Under the pieces are notes generated by a model. That model saw only the letters and a list, made by a program, of their open reading frames with translations, was not told where the DNA came from and made no database searches. The position numbers and the translations under genes were made by a program. This document shows, in pieces, positions 1 through 10,799 of a DNA stretch of 64,000 nucleotides. Source of the stretch: Irpex lacteus (taxonomy: Eukaryota; Basidiomycota; Agaricomycetes; Polyporales; Irpicaceae); assembly GCA_001986395.2 (NCBI GenBank), contig MQVO02000023.1:372001-436000 (forward strand), written 5' to 3'. The number at the start of each line of letters is the position of its first letter. Positions within the stretch are counted from its first letter, which is position 1.

Positions 1-1198
1 CCGACATGCGCGGTGTCTTCAATTCTAACAGCTTTTTGCGTGTTCCAGGATCGTTTATACCTCCAGCATCATAATTGGCACGGGAGGTGATTTTGAAGCG
101 AACGACTGGCGCAGTGGGTGCTGAAACAAGGTCCAGCCCATCAGCGTCCGAGCATTCGACCAATAGGTGAAGAGGCACCACAGAGCCACGGACGTAAGCC
201 AGCTAGAAGAGTTTACATGTAAATTGCAACACGAGGCCAGATGGCTTGTTTATAACGCACGGGTTTCGCCAGTGATAACTAGCAGAACGGCTGTCAGTCT
301 CATTGTATAGTTTCGCTCGATGTCATAACACATACCGTGTATTTGAAGGTTATTACCCGATCGTTGAAGAGTTTGCCTTCGAAAGTAAGAGAAGGCAACG
401 CATGCCATCCCTCAGGATCGACATCTGGGGCAGGGATAGGGGAGTTTGCCGAGTAAGCGTTTTGACGAAGAACAGAGGGCGGAGGTGGCTGTACAAGGGG
501 AGTATAGTTCACGCTTGTGTCCAGCCTACAGGTGACATATCTGTCAGCTAGCAGCCCGTCGTTATAACACGGTTCATTGAAGGACTGACATACGAGTTGA
601 GCGGAACATGGAGCTGTATTTCACCTTCACTTGCAGGGTGTACACTACAGTGAACCGGCGAATGCGAGCGAAATCTGTGGGTGGAATCTTGAAAGTCTCA
701 ATTTTGTCTTCTTCGTTCAATGCCTCGGCAGTCGGAGGCAGCTGAAGCGAAAAGGGCAAGGTGTAAGGGCCACCACTGGCATGTGTCGCTGGAGCAGGCC
801 ATAGTTCCTGAGAGACTTCAAGGAACGTGAAGTGGATATTCGATTCAGAGACGAGTTCTCCGAGAATCTGGGCACAGACGTACAGTCAGGATCAACGATC
901 ATCTTAAACGAGTAGTTTCTACCTTGACAGTTATAGACTTTGGATCTTTCTGGTCCTTTGGGTCATAGACTACAACGCCTTGGACTGGTCGGTCCCCGAT
1001 GACGGCGGGAAATTGGTCGGGTGAAGATGCTCTACTCTGCACGTTTAACGTGAGCCAGTTGTGGCCTTTCTTGTGCATTAATGAGTAAGTATGAGTAACC
1101 ATCCGCGGAGTAGATGTAGACGGATTGGATGTATATGGAGGCAGAGTGGCTTCCTCTGGAGGGCCGGTGGAAGAGTCGTTATCGGTGGCACCGGACAT
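1..1198 (-). CDS. Arrestin-like N-terminal domain protein, copy 1 (partial, runs off window)
   Basis: Spliced minus-strand gene whose 3' part lies outside the window. It starts at ATG 1198 (MSGATDN); an in-frame ATG at 1222 is possible. The first exon encodes a Pro/Ser/Thr-rich leader (LPPYTSNPS), then the arrestin-like beta-sandwich motifs VTHTYSLMHKKG, WLTLNVQSRASSPDQFP and VQGVVVYDP. Later exons near 760-560, 510-350 and 200-20 match the same blocks of the next gene (for example NYDAGG near 80). Fungal arrestin-related proteins act as adaptors that recruit Rsp5/Nedd4 ubiquitin ligases to membrane cargo; here that role is inferred from the family. The gene is a tandem paralogue of the one at 2065-3699, in the same order and orientation. 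Its C-terminus, where a PY motif would be expected, is not visible. Confidence 0.72.
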
Positions 1199-2064
1199 TG
1201 GGCAGCCGTGCAACGTTGACAAGTTATACGACGTCGTCAGTAGTTAAGTAAGAGGCTCTTTCCAGGGCGATGCTAGCCGTGTTATAGCACTTATGGCCCT
1301 GAGCACATTGCGAGGGCGCTCATAGCGCTCAATTCGCCGGTAGGATTCGAGATTGATCATCCCTGCATCTCTTGCACATATTGATAACCACACTGACGCC
1401 GATAAAGAGGATTAGATAGTCAATGTTCATTCCCTGTAATATGAAACATCCAAGTTGGGTTTGGCTTCAACACTTGTGCTTTCTGAACAGTGCAAGAGCA
1501 AATATTCTGGCACTACCAGATCTGATTGACTAAGTGATATCCCTTATCTTATAGGTATGTAAACCTCTTACTGACTTCCGAATTATCGCTTGGCGATCAA
1601 CAGTACTAGTGGCGGCGTGTCAGGAGCCATGAGGAGCGGGGCTGAAACTACCGGTACCAGTGAGATGATGGAGAGCGAGAAAGCGGGCGCCGCTTACTAG
1701 GCGCTTACGTACCAGCGTGTTACGAGGATCCGGACACATGGGAGTCGTTCCAAGCAACAGTACTCGAAGTATCAGTGCACCATGGAAATTGTGATATGGA
1801 GCGATAGTTACTCGTGATATTCGACTCGAATTGTTACCGCAAGACCTGCTAGCTATAGGCGATCATCAAAAGCAGGGACTCGAATGACGATAAGTAGAAG
1901 ACGGTTCCGAGTCGTAGGCTCCAAGCTTACAAGTGATCGAACTGCAGTACATTACTGGTCATCTCTCATTGCAACTTTTTATACCTTCGTTCCAAAGTTT
2001 GACGTCCCATGTTCCCTGTAACACTGTAATTTGAGGCAATATCGGTGCACAGCAATCAATCTTT
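1199..2064. other. Intergenic region between the two arrestin-like paralogues
   Basis: No ORF with protein-like composition or splice structure is seen. It should hold the promoter of copy 1 and the terminator of copy 2. No repeat or RNA gene is evident. Confidence 0.5.
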
Positions 2065-3699
2065 CTACAAGAACATGTCTTTGCTGAATCTGTTGAAGAC
2101 AGCATTACGATTCTCCTCCGGCTGGTTTGCTTTCTCCTCTTCGTATGTCGGTGGGGAGTACGCAATCGGCCTTGGCCCAGACGCATACACCGTGGCGATC
2201 TCAACTTCGACAGATTGTAGCACTTTGTCTTTGCGCGCATTAGATGGATCAAAACCCGAGATCTTGGGTTCGAATAGGGCAACGTCGTACTGTGGTGGAT
2301 CTTTAGCTCCAAGATGTAGGACAGAGATTGAATCGCACGACCTAGACTTACGGAAAGCTTATACAGTCCAAGCAACGCTGAAGGTCTCATACCCCCACGA
2401 AGATGAATTTCGCCCTGTAAGGCCCGTGAGTTGGGGGCGTCGGAAGGTGTGGACCACCAGGTTGCTGTATTAAGCCAGTCTACTAGATCTTGGAACGCTG
2501 CCATGGGCATGGGCTTCAAATCCGACAACTTCCCACGCATTCCTGGAGTGTTTGCCCCTCCAGCATCGTAATTGATATGAGAGGTGCGCCTGAGTCGAAC
2601 CACTGGTGCGGACGGCGCAGAAGCAAGGTCGAGTCCATGTGTGTCTGTACACTCGATTAGGAGATGGAGAGGCACGACGGAACCGCGTGTATAAGACAAC
2701 TAGAAACATTGAGTTATTAGTCATTGCAGACTGTGCTATATTTGTTGCAACATACGGGCTTCGCCAGTGATAGCTACCCATAGTAAAAGAAGTCATTAGT
2801 CTTGGCTTTTCGAAACATTCAAGACACTCACCGTGTATTTGATAGTTATTGTCCGATCGTTGAAGATTTTGCCTTCAAAAACGGTAGGGGGTAGTGAATG
2901 CCATCCCTCTGGGTCGACATCTGGAGCCGGGATTGGGCTGTTCGTCCCGTAAGCGTCCTGGCGGAGAACGGAGGGTGGAGCCGGTCGCAGAATGGGGATA
3001 TAATTCACGTATGTCTCCAGCCTGTAGTCGGAGGATCTGTTAGATGCACCATTGCAAAAATTAAGCACTTACATATCACTTGCGTGGAGGACCGAACTAT
3101 ATTTTACCTTCACCTCCAGAGAATAAACCACAGTGTAGCGCCGATAACGAGCCCAGTCGGGAGACGGGAGTGCAAAGTTCTTAGGTGTATTGTCTTCAGA
3201 CACTGCTTCGACTGTCTGTGGCAGTTGAAGCGCGAAGGGCAAAGTGTAAGTGCCGCTCTGAGTCTCCGATACGGGCCATAGCTCCTGAGAGACTTCAACA
3301 AATGAGAATTGCATATTCTGCTCAGAAACGAGCCTGCCTGTGATCTATGCAGTGATTGCACCCAAGCATTAAACAACTTTCAGTTATCGACCAACGAGAG
3401 TTAGAACCTACCTTAACAGTTATGGACTTCGGCTTCTGGTGATCCTTTGGGTCAAAAATCACGTTGCCTTCGACCGGTTGGTCACCGATGACCACGGGCA
3501 AGTGGTCAGGTGATGTCGCTTTGCTTTGAACAGTTAGTGTAAGCCATTGAAGGCCATGTTTGTGAGTCAACGAATACGAATGAGTGACCAGACGCGGTGT
3601 AGCAGATGTCGGTGAGTGGGATGGGGAGTATGAAGGAAGAGTCTCGTCATACAATGTACCCTCAACAGGCGGGAAAGGTTTGTCGGAAGGCGTAGACAT
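2065..3699 (-). CDS. Arrestin-like protein with C-terminal PPTY motif, copy 2
   Basis: Start ATG 3699 (MSTPSDK); stop TAG at 2065-2067. The exons show the arrestin-like series VTHSYSLTHKHG, WLTLTVQSKATSP, VEGNVIFDP, SITVKV, then blocks near 3314-3070 (LPFALQLP, YTVVYSLEVKVKY), 3010-2830 (PSVLRQDAYGTNS) and 2699-2410 (GSVVPLHLLIECTD, NYDAGGANTPG). The last exon ends in a PPTY tetrapeptide (2143-2154) followed by acidic residues. PPxY motifs bind WW domains of Rsp5/Nedd4 ligases, and fungal ARTs use them to drive ubiquitination and endocytosis of transporters. The motif is seen directly; cargo and localisation are unknown. At least five introns. The strong block-for-block match to the gene at 1-1198 indicates a tandem duplication. 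Confidence 0.75.
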
Positions 3700-4434
3700 T
3701 GAGTGGATGTGCGATGTTGACAGCGATATTCGGTGTGGCCAGTCACAGAGGTATACGAGAGTAACATTGGCCGCGTTATATGGCAATGCGAGAGCGCTCA
3801 ACACAACTGTGGGCGCACTTGATCATCTCTTGTATTGGGATGACCACATTGAAGCTGTCGAAGGAGAGCTGCGCAGCTGTCGCATTGAACCTTGATAAGA
3901 CTATCGTTTGTGATCAAGGCCGTCAAACTGTTGTGCGATTGAGCCTTTGGAGAGGTTGTCCTAGATTGTTCGCCTCGTGATGCATGGCCACGGCGACAAG
4001 ATGAGATACTCACTTGGGTTAGGAGGGCGAGTCTGCGAAACCTGAGCGGTACGTCCTCTATGTATAGGCCAGCTTAGTGCCTGAGCATATGAAGTTCGAT
4101 GTGCGGATGCTGGATTTGGCTGGTAAGTATGTCTGAATGTCCATTGATAAGTATAGCGCGCGGCGTGAGTAAAGTCGGTCGCTGGCTGTTCCGATATTAA
4201 CTGAGCTGTTCTGCCCAACCCGCTAGACTACACCTTCAAAAATACCTGTCAATTGCAATTGCAAGACTCGACCAGTGGCGACGCGGTGACAGTGGACGAT
4301 AAAGAGATAAGTAGCGGCGAGCCTTTTCGGGCCTCGGACGTCGGCTAATAAGTTACAGGCGCCCTCTACATCGTGACCTACACCATGACTGCCCTCCCGT
4401 CCAGAGATATGACTCCTGTCTTTCCAGTGCAACG
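3700..4434. other. Divergent promoter region, arrestin-like (-) / aminotransferase (+)
   Basis: 735 bp between two start codons. The short ORFs here lack splice partners or recognisable domains, so I treat it as a shared 5' regulatory region. No clear TATA element was picked out. Confidence 0.5.
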
Positions 4435-6194
4435 ATGTTGTCTACCCGCCTTGTACGACGTGCCCTAGGCACTACGCAACGAGGATGCATGTGAGTTATC
4501 CCAAGTAGTAGTCAAACTGTCTGCGATGTTCATGATCCCGCCCCCAACAGCGCTCCCACGCACCGCGGCCGAACGTTTGCGACCCAAAGTCACGACTCGC
4601 TCGTGACATTTGGGCAGAAGCATGTTACCAAAGGGCTTGCTAGACAGGTTGAGGGAGTGATCGTCAAAGGCGAGGGCTCGTACGTGACATACGGTGATGG
4701 ACGACGTTTCCTGGACTTCACAAGTGGTATTGGTGTAACGAACCTTGGTATGTGCATCACCAGTCGGTCTACGATGCCATTCTCAATCTCTATGCAGGTC
4801 ACTGCCACCCCAAAGTCAGCGCAGCTGCCGCTCAGCAATGCATGGAGTTGGTGCATGGACAGGTGAGATTTCAGACGAGTGCCTACGCTGACAACAACAT
4901 GCTCACACGTGGATATCCCTGTAGTGCAGTATAGGCTTCACTACCCCATACTTGCAGCTCATTGAGCGACTGCTCCCGATGATGCCAGACAAATCCTTGG
5001 ACTCTTTCTTTTTCTGGAATTCGGGTTCTGAGGCGGTAGAGGCAGCGGTCAAGATGGCACGAGCCATGACTGGTCGACAGAATATCATTGCCATGCAAGG
5101 TGGCTATCACGGACGGACGTTTGGTGCTATGGCACTTACAAAAAGCAAGACGGTCTACAGCGAGGGCTTCCATCCACTCATGGTTCGTCCGCCGTGTTCA
5201 ACTGTCTATGCCGACGCTGACCGGTTTGCATTTTGGTAGCCTGGAGTCCACCACCTGCCATTCCCGTACTGGCATCACCTCGGTGTCCCGGTATCAACAC
5301 CGTCGGCCGAACTATCCGCTTCATGTCTCAACCAGCTGAACCTGCTTCTATTGCAACAATCTGCTCCCCGTGACACAGCTGCCATCATTATCGAGCCTGT
5401 AATTGGTGAAGGTGGATACGTCCCAGCACCTCCTGAATTCTTGGAGGGTGTCCGAAAGATCTGTGATGAGCATGGCATCCTTCTTATCATTGACGAGGTC
5501 CAGAGCGGATTCGGACGAACCGGCAAGAACTTCAACATCGAGTACTCCGGAGTGCGCCCGGATATTCTGACTTGCGCTAAGGGCCTTGCGAACGGATTCC
5601 CGCTCTCCGGTATCGTCAGTCGCAAGGAGCTGACAGACAAGCTGAAGCCTGGTTCTATGGTATGACGTCACATCTGGTTAACTTTGCATGGCTTGACTTT
5701 GTTCTAGGGAGGAACCTACGCTGGAAATGCTGTCTCGTGTGCAGCTGCTGTTGCGGTTGCTGACATTTTCAAATCTGAAAACATCCTGGCCAACGTTGCG
5801 GCCCGGTGAGTGGCATTGCCTTCAACAAGGACCCCTGTGCTTATGAACGTTTTCTAGGTCTACGGAGTTGTTCGACGCATTGCACGCGCTCCAGTCCAAC
5901 CCCACAACTCGCGATGCCATCCTTGACGTTCGCGGCCAAGGTCTCATGGTTGCTGTTGAGTTCGCCTCACCAACCGGCACTGGCACACACGATCCATTCC
6001 GTAAGCCAGACGCACCAGCACGTTTGGCAAGTCGGGTTGCAAAGCGTTGCCAGGAGAAGGGCATGCTCATCCTCACGACCAGTGTGTATGAGGTCATCCG
6101 GTTCATCCCGCCGTTGAACATCTCCAGTGAAGATTTGAAGAAGGGCGCCCAGATCTTCGTAGAGGCCGTCGAGGAGGTCGTCAGGGAAGGTTAA
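4435..6194 (+). CDS. Class III PLP-dependent aminotransferase, probable 4-aminobutyrate aminotransferase
   Basis: Start ATG 4435 begins an Arg-rich leader (MLSTRLVRRALGTTQRG) that looks like a mitochondrial presequence. Six or more short introns follow. Family motifs in order: YVTYGDGRRFLDFTSGIGVTN, CHPKVSAAAA, LDSFFFWNSGSEAVEAA, YHGRTFGAMA, IIIEPVIGEGGY, LLIIDEVQSGFGRTG with the PLP-ring Asp, TCAKGLANGFPLSG with the Schiff-base Lys, and GGTYAGNAVSCAAA. It ends at TAA 6192-6194 after a normal C-terminal small domain (VRGQGLMVAVEFAS, IRFIPPLNIS). The enzyme family moves an amino group from omega-amino acids such as GABA to 2-oxoglutarate. The sequence resembles the GabT/acetylornithine aminotransferase branch; exact substrate cannot be decided by eye. 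All catalytic motifs are intact. Confidence 0.88.
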
Positions 6195-6588
6195 AATGTA
6201 CATGGCAACACCATACATGTATCTGTACAAATGCTAGCTCGCAATACAATAACAAGCAGTCTCTCCTACCCCACCAAGTGTCAAACTCGTGGGAACGCAG
6301 GTGCGTCTTTCATGTACTCAGAGTTCACGGCATGTCTCTTGTACCTCGACGTCGCACTATACTAGCCCATCTGGATGCGCCTTTCGTCAGGGAGGCGTGA
6401 CATGAAGGATTGGGTTTTCCGAAAGTGCCAAATTGATCTTGTGGATGCAAGACGTTACCTCAAGGGGCCGTTTAGTTTACTTGTTGTAGCTAGATGGCGG
6501 GTTTGATGAGGAATAGACATGATTTCACCTTTTTGAAGGTACCTATGTACAAACAAATCTCGTGTACAAGACTGACTGAAGAGCATCC
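6195..6588. other. Convergent 3' intergenic region
   Basis: 394 bp between the stop codons of the aminotransferase (+) and the dehydrogenase (-). It is AT-richer than the flanking exons. No gene, repeat or RNA is seen. Confidence 0.5.
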
Positions 6589-7636
6589 TCAATCCTCACG
6601 AAGATCCGCTGACCAACTTTGGTAGGCTGCAATATCCTTCAAAACTCCCTCTAGCTGACTGCGAGCCGCGAAGATAGAATCTTGACCAAGGACCAGCCTC
6701 AATGGGGGGTTCTCGATGGTCGATAGCTCGTAGAGCTTCTGCGATCCCTTCTGCGCATCGCCCACCTTGAACCCTGGCTTCTCCAGAGCCGCAAGCTGTG
6801 AAGTCACTTTCGCATATCCGGTCGTGGCTGCCTGGTAGACTTCTGGGGCTGGGTAAATGACGTTTGATTTGATACCCTCAGTGCGGAAGGTTCCAGGTTC
6901 GACGAGTGTTATCTGTTGTCGGACAGTGAGTGATGTGCTTACTTGCAGCATTATGTCTAACATAACGAAGCACACACCTTTATATTCCAGCTCGGGTCGA
7001 TTTCCCCAGCCAAAGCTTGAGTTATAGCCTCCACGGCTGAATACACGTTATCAGCATCCTTCTCGCACCATATGTCTCCCAGCCCAACACTCACCATATT
7101 TTGTAGCCGAATAGAAACCAAAGCTGGCATAGGCATTCAGTCCTACCAGGGAACTGGTCACAATCAGTCGACCTCCTGCACTCTTAGGATTTTTGTCGCG
7201 AAAGAATCTAACAGCCTCGCGGCTGACCCGAGTACTCCCCCAAAAGTTTGTCTCAAAGACAGCGCGGGCTGCATCGTCAGGTGTGGACTCCACTGCAGAG
7301 CTAATCGAGTAGCCAGCGTTGTTATACACGACGTCAATTCGTCCGAACTTCTCTTTAGCCTTGGCAAAGGCGTTGAGAATATCGTCCTCTTTAGTCACGT
7401 CTACCTTGACGATGAGGAGTCGATCAGCCGGCGTACGATCCTGGAGTTCCTTGAGCACCTCTGGCTTCCGAAGGGTAGCGACGACGTTGTCGCCATTGGC
7501 CAGTGCAATTTCGGCGAGTTGCCTGCCAAAACCTGATGAGGAACCTGTGACTGGAGTTTCACACTGTAAGCGTTATGTATGGTGCTTGCCAAGATCGGCA
7601 GAACATACTTAGGATGACTCGAGGCCTGGGTGCCAT
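6589..7636 (-). CDS. Short-chain dehydrogenase/reductase (classical SDR)
   Basis: Start ATG 7636 (MAPRPRVIL), a first intron, then the Rossmann cofactor motif VTGSSSGFG, the DVT motif near 7390, NNAGYS, the catalytic Ser in VTSSL and the catalytic pair in YSATK. After an intron around 7070-7035 the substrate-binding half follows (ITLVEPGTFRTEGI), ending at TGA 6589-6591. The length of roughly 280 residues is normal. Classical SDRs oxidise or reduce alcohol/carbonyl groups with NAD(P)H; an Arg after the second strand (TLRKP) would favour NADP(H), but that is inference. No substrate can be assigned. Confidence 0.87.
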
Positions 7637-8245
7637 TTCACGTATGAATAAACGAGGGCGATAATTCTGCGATATTGCCTTGGTAAAGGCGAGGTTTTAT
7701 ATACGTGTTTGGATAACAGAGACGTACATGTCACGCAATCTGTCAATTGATCGTACTTGCCCAGGGTTTAGAGACATTTCGGAGTCCCGGTTTGGGCGGA
7801 CTTTGTCAATATTAATCTAGTGCATCGCATTCACGGAGATAGTAATAGTACGCACTCTGTGCCCTACCAGGCCTGCCCGGTTGAATGCCTGGACAAAAAC
7901 ATAGAGCAGACTATATACCGAAATCGGGAATTGCAAGTACTATATATGGACTTTCGAATTCGTCATCGACACTGCAGACTTCTCAACGTATCCCTCTGTG
8001 ATTGAACCAGAGGCACCCTGGCTTATATTAGATGGGCACATGGCTGAGAGATGATGTACAAACTGCCTCTTGAGAATGAGTTCGGACGCGTTGTAGAACT
8101 CCTGCAACCTGCAGCGGGATCAGAAACCTCGCCATCTGCATGTCGTATCATGTAGAGAAGCGTATTGAGTGCCGTTGTAGTATTCCGGAATAGTGTTACT
8201 ACGATAGGTAGTAGTCTATAGCTACCGTGAAAGGACAATCACCAT
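7637..8245. other. Intergenic region with left end of the F-box duplication
   Basis: Upstream part is the promoter of the SDR gene. From about 8094 the sequence matches the stretch beginning near 10660, which marks the left edge of the first duplicated unit. No ORF here looks coding. Confidence 0.5.
7696..7703 (-). promoter_or_regulatory. TATA box of the SDR gene
   Basis: TATATAAA on the minus strand, about 60 bp upstream of the SDR start codon, a plausible distance for a compact fungal promoter. Confidence 0.45.
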
Positions 8246-10215
8246 TCAGATCGAAAATACCCTCCAAGGATTGCGCCTGCATCGGAATAGTATCTTGTGG
8301 CTCAGTACGTGTTATTGTATGCAAAAAGTCCACTCACGGTTCCCCTCCGTCCTGCAATATCAAGGCATCTTCCGTGATCTCATAGCACAAGTCACGGCGG
8401 ATATCGCGAGCTACGTTGGTTGTGAAGATCGTCTGTCTATACAGCGCACTGAACACCTGAGAGGCCCATAAGTCGTCAGCTATAACAGCCTCCCGGCGGC
8501 TATATTGAATCTCGATCAATGTCAATGGGCCCTTTGAAGATACAGAGGGTCGACGTGGTACCTCGCTCTCTCGGCGCACCTGCATTTCGGAAGGAAAGTC
8601 GTACTTTACGAGTACCTCCATGGAGCGGGTATGCCCCGGGATTGGACTGCGATGCCCTTGCAGCTCGTATGGACTCCTGCTTTCTGAAACAAGCCAGCAG
8701 GTGGAGCTGTACGAAGCCATAGCGGACAGTTTATTGATTGGCACCCAGCGTACCTCTCGCGCCCAGTTGATCCAAGGTATATGCAGTGCCTGTGGCTCGT
8801 TCGTAAGTGCATCGTCATTATCGGCTGGCATGCCGACGCTCGAACGAGTGGATTTTTCCTCGGCCAAGCAACGTAGCATGTACGTTGCGGGGACTCCAAG
8901 ACGATACTGATAGTGAAGGCCTCTCGATCCCGTATAGAAAAGATCAATCGATATAATCCGTGATTCCGGTGTGTGAGTGAACATGTAGTCGATGTCTGAT
9001 GGGGGATTTGAAGATGCGCCGTGTGCGTTGATTACCATATGCCCGCAGACTGCGCCTGGCTCGAGATCGGGCAGGCTGAAGATGGCGTCGGCTATGGTGG
9101 CGTAGGTTCCGCGACGAGGAGGGCCACTAGTGTGAACGACGATGAGCTCTACGGTAAGTTCTACTTTCTGAACAGAGAAGTTCGAGCGTGCGACGAGCAT
9201 ATACTCAGGGGACAGAAACGCGAAGCTAGTAGCGTTGGATATCTGGCCGTCATTCCCGCACCACGCTTCCTGTGACATACGACTCGATGTGAGTATACTA
9301 ACCATGGCAGATTACAGGCGACTTTGAATGCTTACCACTTTCATCTCCCCTGTCTTCCAATTAAAAGCCCACAGATAGCAGATCATATCGTCATGTTGTC
9401 CGTCTCGTAGAATGGATAATAAGATACCGATAAAATCTCCTGCAAGAGCGGTGTTCATTGCAGGCGAGTCTGATGTGTCCCTCGTCGAGTATGACGGCGG
9501 TAAGGAGAGAGAGATCACACCATCGGCCGCGGTATGCGTATCTCCCGTACCCAATGAGAGAAACTTGACCTTGAGGCTGTTGAGGCAGCCGGTGCTGTCG
9601 CGTCTATTGGACACGTATAAGTATATGAGTACAGTAGCATGAAGAAAATCGACCGAATTTACTTACAGTACTCCTGTTACGGCTACGAGATCTTGCTGTT
9701 CGTCCACCGCAATATCATCAACGTGATTCATCCCACAGTCGAGAGTCCAGGTTTTGTATGGGATGCCTTTCGTTCTCGACGGAATTTGTGTGAATACTAA
9801 TTCGTTGTTCGAGTTGGTTTGACAGATGATACCGCAATCGCGGCCCAATATTGGGATTATTTCGTGCTCGGTGAGTGCAGGAAGTACAAGTTCGTCCATA
9901 CTTTGCAGTGTCCTCCATGCATTGCAACGATCTTCGAGAGACACGAGGACGCCTGTCAAACCGCCCTGTCGCGGTGTACCGAGCATGAGGTTTGCCAACT
10001 CGCATTCGGTCAATACCTGAAGCACAACGCTGCTTCCAATCAAAGAATTTAACCTGTGGTTGACCTTAAAGAACCACAGTATCAGTAATCATAGGGAGAT
10101 CGAGATTAAAAGCCGTATATGGTATGCATACCAATCTACATCGCGCATTGCGATCACTAGCTTTCAATTCCCCTAGGATGCGGATAAGGATCTCGTCGGG
10201 AAGAGACAGCAGCAT
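8246..10215 (-). CDS. F-box domain protein, tandem copy 1
   Basis: Start ATG 10215. Exon 1 (10215-10132, exactly 28 codons) encodes the F-box start MLLSLPDEILIRILGEL. Exon 2 continues with VNHRLNSLIGSSVVLQ and ends in TGVL. Exon 3 (about 9614-9345) holds HTAADGVISLSLPPS and DGQHDDMICYLWAFNW. The long exon from about 9290 holds a beta-rich region (FAFLSPEYMLVARS, FTHTPESRIISIDLFY, LVKYDFPSEMQVRRES). A last short exon ends at TGA 8246-8248 (PWRVFSI). F-box proteins link substrates to SCF ubiquitin ligases through Skp1; the C-terminal part looks like the beta-propeller-like region common in agaricomycete F-box proteins. The target is unknown. Copy 2 lies directly upstream in the same orientation. 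Confidence 0.82.
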
Positions 10216-10799
10216 TGGGGCACGTAGCAGTTGTGAGGAGCCTCAAGAGTTGTTTCAGAATGAGGCAGCGGTCAGACACGAGATCCTGAGCCCCGAAGGT
10301 TGAACTTGTCTACTCTGCCTCAGGGAGACTAAGGCAGCGAGCTCACCGCTTCTTGAAGACGGAGATTAGGCCGAGCCTGAGAGGCACATCTCGGGACGCC
10401 CCGAATAACGCGCTTGTCAAGATTTTCAGAATCACGATGCAAGACTGTGTGGCGGCCTACTCTTTATTATCTTGCGTTGAGGCCGCATAGCATATCAGGT
10501 TCTAAGACGTGGACGGAACAACGTTATTGATGCGTGCTCCTGCAGCATGGCGGATGATTTCACGAGCTCGGAGCACTACCCCATCGGGAAGGTGAAGGCT
10601 TGCCTCGTGCTCCTTTCCGCTGCGAGTCTGAGTCGACTCAGACTTTCATGCATCGCGGACTCCTGCAACTTGGAGCAGGAACATAAAACTCGCTAACTGC
10701 ACGATGTGATATCCATGGCAGCGCATTTATTGCAGGAGTAAATAATAAATGTTACTGCGACAGATAGCAGTACAGTAAAAGTACAGGGACAGCCACTAT
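10216..10799. other. Intergenic region spanning the duplication junction
   Basis: It contains the promoter of F-box copy 1, a truncated copy of the promoter-side block found at 13038 before the His-rich gene, a perfect palindrome at 10625-10644, and from about 10660 the 3' flank of F-box copy 2. No coding sequence is supported. Confidence 0.6.
10625..10644. repeat. 20-bp perfect palindrome near the duplication junction
   Basis: GTCTGAGTCGACTCAGAC plus one flanking base on each side is self-complementary. It lies in unit 1, 15-20 bp from the junction with unit 2, and is absent at the matching place in unit 2 (near 13115). Confidence 0.8.

Larger units (their letters stand above)
8094..10660. 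repeat. Tandem segmental duplication, unit 1 (F-box gene plus flanks)
   Basis: From its left edge (ACTCCTGCAAC near 8100) to its right edge (CATGCATCGCGGAC near 10650) this unit aligns collinearly with 10660-13138, including introns, 3' flank and about 440 bp of 5' flank. Divergence is moderate, so the duplication is not recent. The right edge carries the block starting ATGGCGGATGATTTCAC (10547) that in unit 2 lies in the promoter of the next gene. Confidence 0.85.

Noticed and set aside
3961..4432. Short minus-strand open frames between the arrestin-like gene and the aminotransferase
   Set aside because: No domain, no conserved composition; located in a divergent promoter region.
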